Source: Omnitrophica WOR_2 bacterium RBG_13_41_10 (lineage in GTDB: Bacteria > Omnitrophota > Gorgyraeia > Gygaellales > Profunditerraquicolaceae). From it: DNA of 15,038 nucleotides. This document shows positions 5,878 to 14,061 of the stretch, in pieces; position 1 is the stretch's first letter, and each line of letters begins with the position of its first letter. The position numbers and the translations under genes are program-made. Location of the stretch: positions 1 to 15,038 of the forward strand of contig MHGH01000003.1 of the NCBI GenBank assembly GCA_001805465.1, in the 5' to 3' direction. A model generated the notes under the pieces. That model ran no database searches and had not been told where the DNA came from. It saw nothing but the letters and a program-made list of their open reading frames with translations.

Positions 5878-7457
5878 ATCCTTATCCCCTTTACCGAAAG
5901 GACATTTTCCGTCTTTTTTATTTTCTCCATAAGCTCTGCGGAAATTGGGCTGTCTACATTAAATACGCTGATAGCTTTTTCACCCGGCGCCTGACGGCCA
6001 AAAGTCATAGAAGCAATATTTATATTGTGCTTAGCTAATAATGTGCCTAAATTACCGATAATCCCAGGTTTATCCCAATTCTGCAGCACTACCATGTCTC
6101 CTTCGGGAGAGGCCTCCACATAGTATTCATCGATTTTTACGATGCGCGGCTTTTTATTGGCGGAAAGGGTACCAGCGACTTTTCGGGATTCCTTATCGGT
6201 CTTGACCTCTAGCTGCACCAGATTAACAAATTCACCTGCCTTGGAGGATTTTGCTTCTTTGATATTGATCCCCCTTTCTTTGGCCAGGGCTAAAGAATTA
6301 ATAAAGTTTACGGTTTCTTTTAAAATCGGCGATAGCACTCCTTTTACTAAAGCAAAGGTAAGCGGTGCTAAATCATATTGATTGATTTCTCCGCTGTAAG
6401 TAATATTTAGCTCCTGGAATCTACCCGCTGCTAATTGGCTGGTGAATAATCCCATTTTTTCCGATAAAGCTATGTAAGGCTCTAATACTTTACATACCTC
6501 TGCTTCTAGGCACGGGTAATTGGCGGCATTACGTATGCCTTTACCTAAAAGCGCATCGCGGACAATTTCTACCACCTCTATAGCTACATTTACCTGGGCC
6601 TCCTCGGTGGATGCCCCCAGGTGGGGGGTAATGATGACATTATCTAATTTAAGTAGGGGGTTATCGCTAGATAACGGCTCTTTTTCAAAAACATCCAAAG
6701 CCGCACCCATTACCTTGCCTTCTTTGATGGCTTCTACCAATGCCTGCTCATCAATAATACCGCCTCTGGCACAATTGATAATACGCACACCCTTCTTCAT
6801 CAAACTAAATTCCTTAGCCGATATCATATGCTTGGTCTCTTCAGTAAGCGGAGTATGCACAGTTATATAATCAGACCTGGTAAATAATTCTTTTAATTCT
6901 ATCACCTCAACACCTATACTCTCCGCTACTTCTTTGGATAAAAACGGGTCATAGGCTATTACCCTCATCCCAAAAGAAAGAGCGCGTTTTGCTACTTCCG
7001 AACCTATGCGGCCAAATCCTACGATTCCCAATGTTTTATTGTAAAGCTCTACACCCATAAATTTGGAACGTTTCCATTCCCCGGTTTTTGTAGAGGCATT
7101 TGCCTGAGGAATATTCCTGGACAGCGCCAAAATCATACTTACCGTATGCTCGGCAGTAGAAATAGTGTTTCCCGCCGGCGTATTCATCACGATAATACCC
7201 TTTTGTGTTGCCGCTTCCAAATCTACATTATCCAGGCCCACCCCTGCCCGGCCGATAACTTTTAAGGACCCGGCAGCATCAATGATTTCTTTGGTCACCT
7301 TGGTGGCACTCCTGACGATCAAGGCATCATAATTTTTAATGATCTCTTTTAAGGCATCAGGCTTTAGGTCAGTCTTGACATCAACCTGAAATTCCTTAAC
7401 TTCTTTTAAGATCTTTAATCCTTCCTCTGACAAAGGATCGCTGACTAGTATCTTCAT
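5874..7457 (-). CDS. serA: D-3-phosphoglycerate dehydrogenase, long form
   Basis: Oxidises 3-phosphoglycerate to 3-phosphohydroxypyruvate with NAD, the first step of the phosphorylated serine pathway. The 527-residue length is the long type. A substrate domain flanks the Rossmann domain with GFGRIG (147-152) and Asp170 for the NAD ribose. The catalytic set is Arg231 (NCARGG), Glu260 (EKEP) and His279 (TPHLGAS). An intervening ASB-type domain (about 320-445) precedes a C-terminal ACT domain (about 455-525, WDKPGIIGNLG), which in this family binds serine for feedback inhibition. AAGGAG precedes the ATG at 7457. It is directly downstream of a class V aminotransferase that could accept its product, and its stop overlaps the next start by four bases. 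Confidence 0.96.
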   Translation of the reverse strand: MKILVSDPLSEEGLKILKEVKEFQVDVKTDLKPDALKEIIKNYDALIVRSATKVTKEIIDAAGSLKVIGRAGVGLDNVDLEAATQKGIIVMNTPAGNTISTAEHTVSMILALSRNIPQANASTKTGEWKRSKFMGVELYNKTLGIVGFGRIGSEVAKRALSFGMRVIAYDPFLSKEVAESIGVEVIELKELFTRSDYITVHTPLTEETKHMISAKEFSLMKKGVRIINCARGGIIDEQALVEAIKEGKVMGAALDVFEKEPLSSDNPLLKLDNVIITPHLGASTEEAQVNVAIEVVEIVRDALLGKGIRNAANYPCLEAEVCKVLEPYIALSEKMGLFTSQLAAGRFQELNITYSGEINQYDLAPLTFALVKGVLSPILKETVNFINSLALAKERGINIKEAKSSKAGEFVNLVQLEVKTDKESRKVAGTLSANKKPRIVKIDEYYVEASPEGDMVVLQNWDKPGIIGNLGTLLAKHNINIASMTFGRQAPGEKAISVFNVDSPISAELMEKIKKTENVLSVKGIRI

Positions 7458-7479
7458 AATCTCTCCTTATTATTAATTA

Positions 7480-8616
7480 TTATTTCAAAAATACTTCCTC
7501 GGCTGCCGCGACCCCTGTGCCTAAATTAAATTTATATCCCATTTGTGCCAAAACTTTTTCTAGACAGGCAATACCTAATATAATATCTGATTCTTCAATA
7601 TAACCCATATGGGCGATTCTAAACACTTTACCTTTCAGCTCTGACTGGCCTCCGGCAATGGTCACACCATAAACATCGCGCATGGTCTTGACCAGCTTTT
7701 CTCCGTCGATACCCTGCGGTACCTTGACCGCAGTTACCACATCAGAACCGGCAGTAGGTGCAAATAATTCTAAACCTAAGGCCTGCATTGCCGAACGCGT
7801 AGCATCCGCCATCTTTTTGTGCCTGGCAAATATATTTTCTAATCCGTCTTGCTTCATCATTTTTAAGGCTTCCTTCAGCGCTATCACTAAACTTATCGCC
7901 GGAGTAAAAGGGGTGTCGGTTTGATCTAAGGCAGATTTAGCAGCGATTAGATCAAAATAGTACCTGGGGCTTTTGGCTTCTTTGACTTTGCTCCAGGCTT
8001 TGGCAGAAACAGAAATAAAAGCCAGCCCCGGAGGCAACATCAGCCCTTTTTGCGAACCGCAAACTACCATATCCACTGACCAGTCATCCGTTAACAAAGG
8101 AATTGCCCCCAATCCGCTGATAGCATCCACCACCAATACGGCATCGCTATTTTTGACTACCCTGCCGATGGCTTCAATATCGCAAACTACACCGGTAGAG
8201 GTTTCACAAAGTGTGGCAAAAACCGCTTTTATTTTAGGGTTTTCTTTAAGTTTCTTTTCTATATCTTTAGGGTTAACTGCTTGGCCCCAGACTACATCAA
8301 TAATTTCTGTATTGATGCCGTAACTTTTGCAGATCTGTGTCCATCTCTCTCCGAATTTTCCGCCTTGAACCGTTAAAGCAGTATCTTGCATAGATAATAG
8401 GTTAACTACTGCTGCTTCCATAGCCCCTGTACCTGAAGAGGCAAGAATAAAGACATCACACTTTGTACAAAAAACATATTTTAGCCCCTCTGTGGTTTCT
8501 TTTAATATTGCCTGAAACTGGGGTGTGCGATGATGAATAATGGGTTGAGCCATTGCCTGGCAAACCTTCGGCGGAAGAGGCGTAGGGCCGGGCGTCAATA
8601 GATAATTCTTTCTCAT
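7480..8616 (-). CDS. Class V aminotransferase (alanine/serine-glyoxylate type)
   Basis: A PLP-dependent fold-type I, class V enzyme of 378 residues, the normal length. The N-terminus carries the TPGPTPLPP signature, followed by HHRTPQF and SSGTGAMEA (60-68) for PLP phosphate binding. Asp164 (VVDAISGLG) contacts the PLP ring nitrogen, and Lys190 in GSQKGLMLPPG is the Schiff-base lysine. The family includes alanine-glyoxylate, serine-glyoxylate and serine-pyruvate aminotransferases. Because the gene is 22 bases before serA, a role as phosphohydroxypyruvate/serine aminotransferase in place of serC is plausible but inferred. AAAGGAG precedes the ATG at 8616, 19 bases after the clpP stop. Confidence 0.92.
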   Translation of the reverse strand: MRKNYLLTPGPTPLPPKVCQAMAQPIIHHRTPQFQAILKETTEGLKYVFCTKCDVFILASSGTGAMEAAVVNLLSMQDTALTVQGGKFGERWTQICKSYGINTEIIDVVWGQAVNPKDIEKKLKENPKIKAVFATLCETSTGVVCDIEAIGRVVKNSDAVLVVDAISGLGAIPLLTDDWSVDMVVCGSQKGLMLPPGLAFISVSAKAWSKVKEAKSPRYYFDLIAAKSALDQTDTPFTPAISLVIALKEALKMMKQDGLENIFARHKKMADATRSAMQALGLELFAPTAGSDVVTAVKVPQGIDGEKLVKTMRDVYGVTIAGGQSELKGKVFRIAHMGYIEESDIILGIACLEKVLAQMGYKFNLGTGVAAAEEVFLK

Positions 8617-8635
8617 TTTTTTTAAACTCCTTTCT

Positions 8636-9241
8636 TTATTTTTTCTTTACGGCAATTACTTCATCCACTAGGCCATATTCTTTAGCTTCCTCGGCAGACA
8701 TAAAATAATCACGGTCGGTATCCTTCTGAATCTTATCTAGGGATTGGCCCGTATGCATCGATAAAATCTTATTAATTAGGTCGCGCATTTCTAATATTTC
8801 TTTGGCATGGCGTGATATATCTTCAGCTGCTCCCTGAATACCACCCCAGGGCTGATGAATCATTACCCGGGAGTTAGGCAGGGTAAAACGTTTTCCTTTG
8901 GTGCCGGCGCACAAAAGAAGTGCCCCCATACTGGTAGCTTGCCCTACGCAGTAAGTGGCGACATCGGGCTTCACGAACTGTATAGTATCATATATGGCTA
9001 ATCCTGCTGTTACTGAACCTCCAGGAGAATTGATATAGATATTAATATCTTTATTTACGTCTTCCATCTGCAAAAATAACATCTGCGCAACAATCAGGTT
9101 AGCTATAATATCATCAATGGGTGCACCGATAAAAATAATCCGGTCTTTTAATAAACGGGAGTAAATATCGTAAGCCCGTTCATAACCGCGGCTGGTCTGT
9201 TCAATTACCATTGGCACTAGCGTCTGCATCTTTGTACCCAT
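8636..9241 (-). CDS. clpP: ATP-dependent Clp protease proteolytic subunit
   Basis: Serine peptidase that forms the tetradecameric barrel of Clp proteases, degrading proteins delivered by ClpX or ClpA/C. The 201-residue length is normal. The catalytic triad is visible: Ser104 in GQATSMGA, His129 in MIHQPWGG and Asp178 in DRDYFM. The N-terminal LVPMVIEQTSRG stretch and NSPGGSV are typical. ATG 9241 is chosen because GGAGGTGG precedes it by a few bases, although Met5 is also close to a typical family start. It sits directly after tig, as in many bacteria, but the usual next gene clpX is absent; an aminotransferase follows instead. Confidence 0.97.
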   Translation of the reverse strand: MGTKMQTLVPMVIEQTSRGYERAYDIYSRLLKDRIIFIGAPIDDIIANLIVAQMLFLQMEDVNKDINIYINSPGGSVTAGLAIYDTIQFVKPDVATYCVGQATSMGALLLCAGTKGKRFTLPNSRVMIHQPWGGIQGAAEDISRHAKEILEMRDLINKILSMHTGQSLDKIQKDTDRDYFMSAEEAKEYGLVDEVIAVKKK

Positions 9242-9275
9242 TATCCACCTCCGTATTATGGTTTCTTTTTTAAGA

Positions 9276-10148
9276 TCATTCCTGCCAGTCAGCTTGCTTT
9301 AATAAAAATTCCATTACTTTGTGAGTCATGTGATCATCCAAAGCAATATTTTCTTTTTTGGCGATTTCAGCTAAGACTAAATAAACCCTCACTTGTTTTT
9401 CTGCCTGGGGAGTTAATTCTTTTTCTAAAGTAGCTTCTTGTTTATCAATCTCTTCTTTGGGTAGCCCCCGCAAAGCCAAGTCCACCTTAGCTTGTTTTAC
9501 CATCTCTTTTAAGTGGCGCGCGATTAATGATTGCGGCAGTTTAAAATCTAGGTCTTTAATGATACCCTCAATAATATCTGCTTCGATTCTCTGGCGCTCT
9601 TGGTTCTCTTTTTGAATAAATAGCTGTCGTTGGACCGCTTCTTGTAACTGGGATACATTGGGATACCCTAGGCCCTTAGCAAAATTATCATCCAGAGAAT
9701 CAACCCTGTGTGCTTCCTTTAAGGAATCCATATTGCGCTTAAGATCATCGGCTGTTACCTCTATTTTTTTATAATTTACTTTTAAGCCTTTATAATTTTT
9801 GATTTTAATCTCAGGGGCCACTTCCACTGTAGCCTTAAAAGAAAGGGTTTCTCTATCTAGCTTAACCTCGCTTATGGCCGGTAAATCTATGACATCGAGC
9901 GTTTCTTTCTCGATAGCCTGATTATAGACATCCGGGATTAGCTCCTTTAATACCTCTTGATGTGCATCTGCTAAAAACCTTTTTTCCAGGATATCGCGAG
10001 GAACATTACCGGGACGAAAACCCGGCACCTTGGCCTCCTGGCCGATCTTCTTAAAAATATCTTCAAATTTATTTTTTACGATATCTCCGCTTACCTCAAT
10101 GTTGATTTCTCTTTTTGTTGCGTCTAACTTTTTTATTTCTGTTTTCAT
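9276..10148 (-). CDS. tig: Trigger factor lacking the PPIase domain
   Basis: Ribosome-associated chaperone that meets nascent chains at the tunnel exit. The N-terminal ribosome-binding domain (about 1-115) includes the signature GFRPGNVP (43-50), which docks on ribosomal protein L23. The C-terminal chaperone part begins near residue 150 (DDNFAKGLG) and continues to 290 with the usual Lys/Glu-rich helices. The FKBP-type PPIase domain that normally separates them is missing, so the protein is 290 residues instead of about 430. The joint is clean and in frame: KEAHRVDSLDDNFAKG. An in-frame TTG at 10151 gives a Met-Met reading, but AAGGG spaced four bases from ATG 10148 supports the ATG. It is 12 bases downstream of lptB and 34 bases upstream of clpP. 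Confidence 0.92.
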   Translation of the reverse strand: MKTEIKKLDATKREINIEVSGDIVKNKFEDIFKKIGQEAKVPGFRPGNVPRDILEKRFLADAHQEVLKELIPDVYNQAIEKETLDVIDLPAISEVKLDRETLSFKATVEVAPEIKIKNYKGLKVNYKKIEVTADDLKRNMDSLKEAHRVDSLDDNFAKGLGYPNVSQLQEAVQRQLFIQKENQERQRIEADIIEGIIKDLDFKLPQSLIARHLKEMVKQAKVDLALRGLPKEEIDKQEATLEKELTPQAEKQVRVYLVLAEIAKKENIALDDHMTHKVMEFLLKQADWQE

Positions 10149-10152
10149 CAAT

Positions 10153-10157
10153 CCCTT
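10153..10157 (-). promoter_or_regulatory. Ribosome binding site that selects the tig ATG
   Basis: AAGGG on the minus strand is followed by ATTG and then ATG at 10148. The TTG three bases earlier would sit too close to this site to be the start. Confidence 0.65.
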
Positions 10158-10160
10158 AAA

Positions 10161-10883
10161 TTACATTCTGAACTTTTCGCCTAAGTATATTTCTCTGGCC
10201 TTAGGATTATTGATTAGTTCATCGGCTGTGCCAGAGATAAGAATCTGGCCTTGCGCCACTAAATATGCCCTATCGGTTATAGACAATGTTTCTCTGACGT
10301 TATGGTCGGTTAATAATATACCCAATCCTTTATCTTTTAATTCTTTAATAATCTCCTGGGCTTCGTTGACTACAATAGGGTCAATGCCGGAAAAAGGCTC
10401 ATCCAAAAGTATGAAAGACGGATTAGTCACTAATGCCCGGGTAATCTCCAGGCGCCTTCTTTCTCCGCCTGATAAGGTATAGGCCTTATTATTGGCTAAA
10501 TAAGAAATATTTAACTCTTCCAGCAGGCTTTCTAGCCTACGCTTTCTTTCTTCTTTGGCTATCGGCAATGTCTCTAATATTGCCAGTATATTTTCCTTCA
10601 CCGTCAGTTTTCTGAAAACAGACGGCTCCTGCGCCAGATACCCTATGCCGTAACGCGCGCGCTCATGAATAGGCAGATCTGTAATATCTACGTTATCAAA
10701 TATGATTCTTCCGCGGTTAGGCGGGACAATCCCTACGATCATATAGAAAGTAGTAGTTTTGCCTGCGCCGTTAGGGCCTAATAGGCCAACAATCTCTGCG
10801 CGCTTGACTACCAGGTCTACCTCTTTAACTATTTGCCTGCCGTCGTAGGATTTACAAAGGCCTTTAATTTCTAAAAGCCGCAT
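10161..10883 (-). CDS. lptB: LPS export ABC transporter ATPase
   Basis: Cytoplasmic ATPase of the LptB2FGC complex that extracts LPS from the inner membrane. The 240-residue length is normal. The ABC motifs are in order: Walker A GPNGAGKTT (36-44), Q-loop with LAQEPSVF (Gln85), signature LSGGERRR (137-144), Walker B FILLDEP (157-163) followed by FSGIDP, and the switch His194 in TDHNV. The EPSVFRKLTV stretch and RRLEITRAL are typical of LptB rather than of LivF-like ATPases. The start overlaps the end of the lptC-like gene by 20 bases, with GGAGG six bases before the ATG. LptF and LptG are not in the window. Confidence 0.95.
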   Translation of the reverse strand: MRLLEIKGLCKSYDGRQIVKEVDLVVKRAEIVGLLGPNGAGKTTTFYMIVGIVPPNRGRIIFDNVDITDLPIHERARYGIGYLAQEPSVFRKLTVKENILAILETLPIAKEERKRRLESLLEELNISYLANNKAYTLSGGERRRLEITRALVTNPSFILLDEPFSGIDPIVVNEAQEIIKELKDKGLGILLTDHNVRETLSITDRAYLVAQGQILISGTADELINNPKAREIYLGEKFRM

Positions 10884-11760
10884 TCATATCCTCCGTAGAA
10901 TAGATTACCAACCGGGGTTTACCTAAAAGCGTAATCTTTTTATCGGTAGCCGAATAAACCGCTTCATCGCTGTAAGAGACGTTGTCGCCGCGCATAATCC
11001 TCACGTGGCCTTTGGCAACAATCTTATCTATTTTATTGCTCATTCCTGCGGCAGCGTTATCTTTTATAGTTTTGGCTTTGTCTGATATAGTAAAATAAAC
11101 TTCCATGGTATCGCTATAAATAGTAGATTCGTTATTTTCCACTTTTACGTTATCATTAAACTTAGCCAGGTTTTTTTCGTAATCTACCTGCAATGGCCCG
11201 TCGCAAGTAATAATAATTCTGTTTTTTTCTATCTCCTGCGGCTGGCTGTTTTTTTCCGAAGGATTAATTTTTACGGTTACATCTTTATCTAAGGTAACCT
11301 TATTGAGGCTCGGTTCACCCTTAGCACCCTGCGCAATAGTGATAATACCTTCCCGCTCAATATTAACTATATCGTCAGTTGTAACTAGCTGATTTTTTCT
11401 ATCCCAGTCTAAAGAGTCTGTAGTAAGTTTTGCTCCGGAGGTGGTAGTGATAATTACGTTCTGTTCCAGGTGCACCTGATTATTGACTTTGTCAAAAGCT
11501 CCCCTATCAGCAGTAAGCTGAATATCTTCCTGTTCTCTGTAGAGATTCCCAATAATATCTTTGAGTTTTACTACATCCGGAAAAATATCTGCGGATTTGG
11601 CTGAAAGATCCCAGGTCTTTTTGCCTTTGTCTCCGAAGCCTGCCAGAGAAAAATCATTAATCTGCTGGTCTGAATCCTGTTGCACGGCTTGCGCGTATAA
11701 ATCTACGCTAAAAAAAGCTGTAAAGAGCAAAATAAAAAATAGGCTGTATTTTTTAAGCAT
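10864..11760 (-). CDS. LptC/LptA-like periplasmic LPS transport protein (probable fusion)
   Basis: A 298-residue exported protein. A signal peptide or N-terminal anchor (about 1-24, ending DLYAQA) is followed by an LptC-like domain (about 34-135). There INDFSLAGFGDKGKKTWDLS, KLKDIIGNLY and LTADRG match the LptC pattern. A linker leads to a second, OstA/LptA-like region (about 185-298), with VDYEKNLAKFNDNVKVEN, YSDTMEVYF, IVAKGHVRI and YSDEAVYSATDKKITLLG. LptC anchors the LptB2FG complex and LptA forms the periplasmic bridge; one chain carrying both would supply both parts. Typical LptC and LptA are each about 190 residues, which fits a fusion. It overlaps kdsC by 8 bases, without a clear ribosome binding site, and overlaps lptB by 20, so translation is likely coupled. 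Domain boundaries are estimated. Confidence 0.85.
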   Translation of the reverse strand: MLKKYSLFFILLFTAFFSVDLYAQAVQQDSDQQINDFSLAGFGDKGKKTWDLSAKSADIFPDVVKLKDIIGNLYREQEDIQLTADRGAFDKVNNQVHLEQNVIITTTSGAKLTTDSLDWDRKNQLVTTDDIVNIEREGIITIAQGAKGEPSLNKVTLDKDVTVKINPSEKNSQPQEIEKNRIIITCDGPLQVDYEKNLAKFNDNVKVENNESTIYSDTMEVYFTISDKAKTIKDNAAAGMSNKIDKIVAKGHVRIMRGDNVSYSDEAVYSATDKKITLLGKPRLVIYSTEDMNAAFRN

Positions 11761-12280
11761 CGTAATCTTTTAAAGCTTTTTCCCACTTGCCCTGGGCCTT
11801 GAGTATTAATTCCGCCACTTCCCGCACCGCACCCCTGCCGCCTTCCCTGACAGTAATATAGTTACTGACTTGCTTGATTTCTGGGCAGGCATTAAATACT
11901 GCAACGGGAAAGCCTACTTTTTTCATCAGGCATAAATCCACAAAGTCATCCCCTACGAAACATAATTCTTCGGAAGTTACTTTATACCTCTTTAAGATCT
12001 TATCTAAAACCGCGGTCTTAGGAGAAATATTTTCAAATACCGCTTCTACCCGCATATCACGAGCCCGCGGCCTGATTGCCTGCGAGCCCTTAGCGGTAAT
12101 CAATATGGTTTTTATCCCTGCCTTGTATAAAAGGTAAACTCCCATTCCGTCATGCACGTCAAAAAATTTAGAGTCCCGTCCTTTAGAATCGTAGATTATT
12201 CTGCCGTCGGTTAAAACTCCATCCACATCCAATAATAAGAGTTTAATCTTTTTTAATTTCTCTAATAAGTGCTCTTGCAT
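11753..12280 (-). CDS. kdsC: 3-deoxy-D-manno-octulosonate-8-phosphate phosphatase
   Basis: HAD-family phosphatase that releases Kdo from Kdo-8-P. The 175-residue length is normal for these cap-less (C0) tetrameric enzymes. Visible motifs are DVDGVLTDG (nucleophile Asp18 and acid/base Asp20), ITAKGS at 61-66 (motif II, with AKGS where many relatives have GR), Lys88, and VGDDFVD (109-115) with the metal Asp. The C-terminal GGRGAVREV (147-155) is the KdsC tail that reaches into a neighbouring active site. The ATG follows the kdsD stop directly (TAAATG). Placement between kdsD and lptC is the normal order in many Gram-negative bacteria. Confidence 0.95.
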   Translation of the reverse strand: MQEHLLEKLKKIKLLLLDVDGVLTDGRIIYDSKGRDSKFFDVHDGMGVYLLYKAGIKTILITAKGSQAIRPRARDMRVEAVFENISPKTAVLDKILKRYKVTSEELCFVGDDFVDLCLMKKVGFPVAVFNACPEIKQVSNYITVREGGRGAVREVAELILKAQGKWEKALKDYDA

Positions 12281-13249
12281 TTAGACTAACCCTGCCTTCA
12301 ACAAATCCTGTACATCCAAAAGCCCTACAGGCCGATTATTTTTATCCACCACCGGCATCTCGTCAATCTTTTTTTCTTTTAAGATGCGCATGGCTTCATA
12401 AGCCAGCATCTCTTTTCTGGCTACCGTAGGATTTTTGGTCATTACCTCTTTGATCTTACGTTTAGGCAAATCCCTGTCTATCCTTAAATGCCGGCGCAGG
12501 TCTCCGTCGGTAAATATGCCTTTTAATTTACCGCTCTTATCCACTACGGTCGCCGAACCTGCCCTGGCCTGGGTAATCTTCAGCAAGGCCTGAGAAACTC
12601 TTTTGTCTTCACGGATAATGGGGTTGGCTTGGCCGGTGCGCATAATATCTTCCACCTTCAAAAGCAGTTTTTTACCTAATAAACCGCCGGGATGATAAAA
12701 GGCAAAATCTTTTTCTTTAAAACCCTTTGATTCCAACAAACAAACTGCCAAGGCATCGGCCATAGCTAAAGTAGCAGTAGTAGAGGCAGTAGGAGCTAAT
12801 CCCAAAGGGCAGGCCTCTCTTTTCACTGCTACATCTAAAACCACATCGCTATACTGGCTAAGTAAAGACTTGGCATTTCCGGTTAAGGCAATAATCTTGG
12901 TGCCGATTTTTTTTAAGAGCGGCAGCAATTGTTTAATCTCCTCCCCTACGCCACTATTAGAAACAATAATAACCACATCGTCGCTGATAACCTTGCCCAG
13001 GTCTCCGTGGACGGCCTCGGCAGTATGCAGGAATAAACTCGGGGTTCCCGTAGAGGCAAGGGTAGCAGAAAATTTTTGGGCAATAATACCGGTCTTTCCC
13101 ATACCGCTCACTACTACCCTGGCCTTGGCCTTAAGCATTAAATTTAAAGCCTTCTGAAAATTTTTTCCTATCCGGGGTTTTAAGGCCTTGATTGCCAAGG
13201 ATTCGATATCCAAGACTTCCCTTGCCCTTTTTAAAACATTTATCTTCAT
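12281..13249 (-). CDS. kdsD: D-arabinose-5-phosphate isomerase
   Basis: Interconverts ribulose-5-P and arabinose-5-P, the precursor of Kdo (KdsD/KpsF/GutQ family). The 322-residue protein has a SIS sugar-isomerase domain (about 40-185), with GMGKTG (49-54), ASTGTPS, HTAEAVHGDLG, SNSGVGEE and STTATLAMADALA, and the catalytic His186 in YHPGGLLGKKL. Two CBS domains follow (about 203-260 and 269-320), with TDGDLRRHL and MPVVDKNNRPVGLLD. The CBS pair separates this type from short forms. The ATG overlaps the kdsA stop by four bases, preceded by GAGGGG. KpsF is the equivalent name used in capsule clusters; the context here is the LPS core. Confidence 0.95.
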   Translation of the reverse strand: MKINVLKRAREVLDIESLAIKALKPRIGKNFQKALNLMLKAKARVVVSGMGKTGIIAQKFSATLASTGTPSLFLHTAEAVHGDLGKVISDDVVIIVSNSGVGEEIKQLLPLLKKIGTKIIALTGNAKSLLSQYSDVVLDVAVKREACPLGLAPTASTTATLAMADALAVCLLESKGFKEKDFAFYHPGGLLGKKLLLKVEDIMRTGQANPIIREDKRVSQALLKITQARAGSATVVDKSGKLKGIFTDGDLRRHLRIDRDLPKRKIKEVMTKNPTVARKEMLAYEAMRILKEKKIDEMPVVDKNNRPVGLLDVQDLLKAGLV

Positions 13250-14061
13250 AATAGAATCCCCTCTATTTTTTTAATCTGTTTTAAGAGCTTCTCTAATTCT
13301 GTCAGGCTAATCATATTTGCCGCATCGCAAAGAGCTTTATCCGGTTGGGGGTGAACCTCCAGAAATAATCCGTCGCAACCAAAGGCTACTGCTGCCCGTG
13401 ACAAACCGGCTACGAATTCGCGCCCTCCCCCGGAACAGCTGCCTCTCCCGCCGGGAAGTTGAATACTGTGCGTGGCATCATAAATAACCGGATACCCGAA
13501 CTCCCGCATAATAGCAAGGCTCCTTAAATCAGAAACTAAATTATTGTATCCGAAGGAAACTCCTCTTTCGGTAATTAAAATCTTTTTATTGCCGGTAGAC
13601 TCTATTTTACGGATTATCGGCAATATATCCTGCGGGGCTAAGAATTGCCCTTTTTTAATATTTACGATTTTACCTGTTTTAGCCGCAGCGATGACAATAT
13701 CGGTCTGACGGCATAAGAAAGCCGGTATCTGGACGATATCTAAAACTTTTTTTGCGGCATCAACTTCTTTTTGACAGTGTATGTCGCTTAAAATCGGCAC
13801 CTTTAATTTTTGTTTTACTTTTTCTAAAATCTCTAATCCCCGCCTTAAGCCCGGGCCGCGGTAAGAATCTAACGATAACCTGTTTGCCTTATCAAAACTG
13901 GATTTAAAAATAAAAGGGATATTCAGCTTATGGGTTATATCTTTAAGTTTTTTGGCAGCCTCAAGGCAGCTGGCCTCTGACTCAATCACGCAAGGCCCGG
14001 CAATTAAAACTAAAGGGTTGCCTTGGCCTATCTTTATATTCCCAACATTAACTAGCCGCAT
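13246..14061 (-). CDS. kdsA: Kdo-8-phosphate synthase, metal-dependent class
   Basis: Condenses phosphoenolpyruvate with arabinose-5-P to Kdo-8-P in the cytosol. The 271-residue TIM-barrel protein keeps IAGPCVIES near the N-terminus, FKSSFDKANR, YRGPGL, RQTD, GYNNLVSDLRS, and DATHS. The residues expected for the metal-dependent class are present: Cys24 in AGPC, His198 in DATHS, Glu235 in FLEVHP and Asp246 in CDAAN. Enterobacterial non-metal enzymes have Asn at the Cys position, so this one should need a divalent metal. Its start overlaps the end of kdsB by 14 bases, with AAAGGA eight bases before ATG 14061. Confidence 0.96.
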   Translation of the reverse strand: MRLVNVGNIKIGQGNPLVLIAGPCVIESEASCLEAAKKLKDITHKLNIPFIFKSSFDKANRLSLDSYRGPGLRRGLEILEKVKQKLKVPILSDIHCQKEVDAAKKVLDIVQIPAFLCRQTDIVIAAAKTGKIVNIKKGQFLAPQDILPIIRKIESTGNKKILITERGVSFGYNNLVSDLRSLAIMREFGYPVIYDATHSIQLPGGRGSCSGGGREFVAGLSRAAVAFGCDGLFLEVHPQPDKALCDAANMISLTELEKLLKQIKKIEGILL

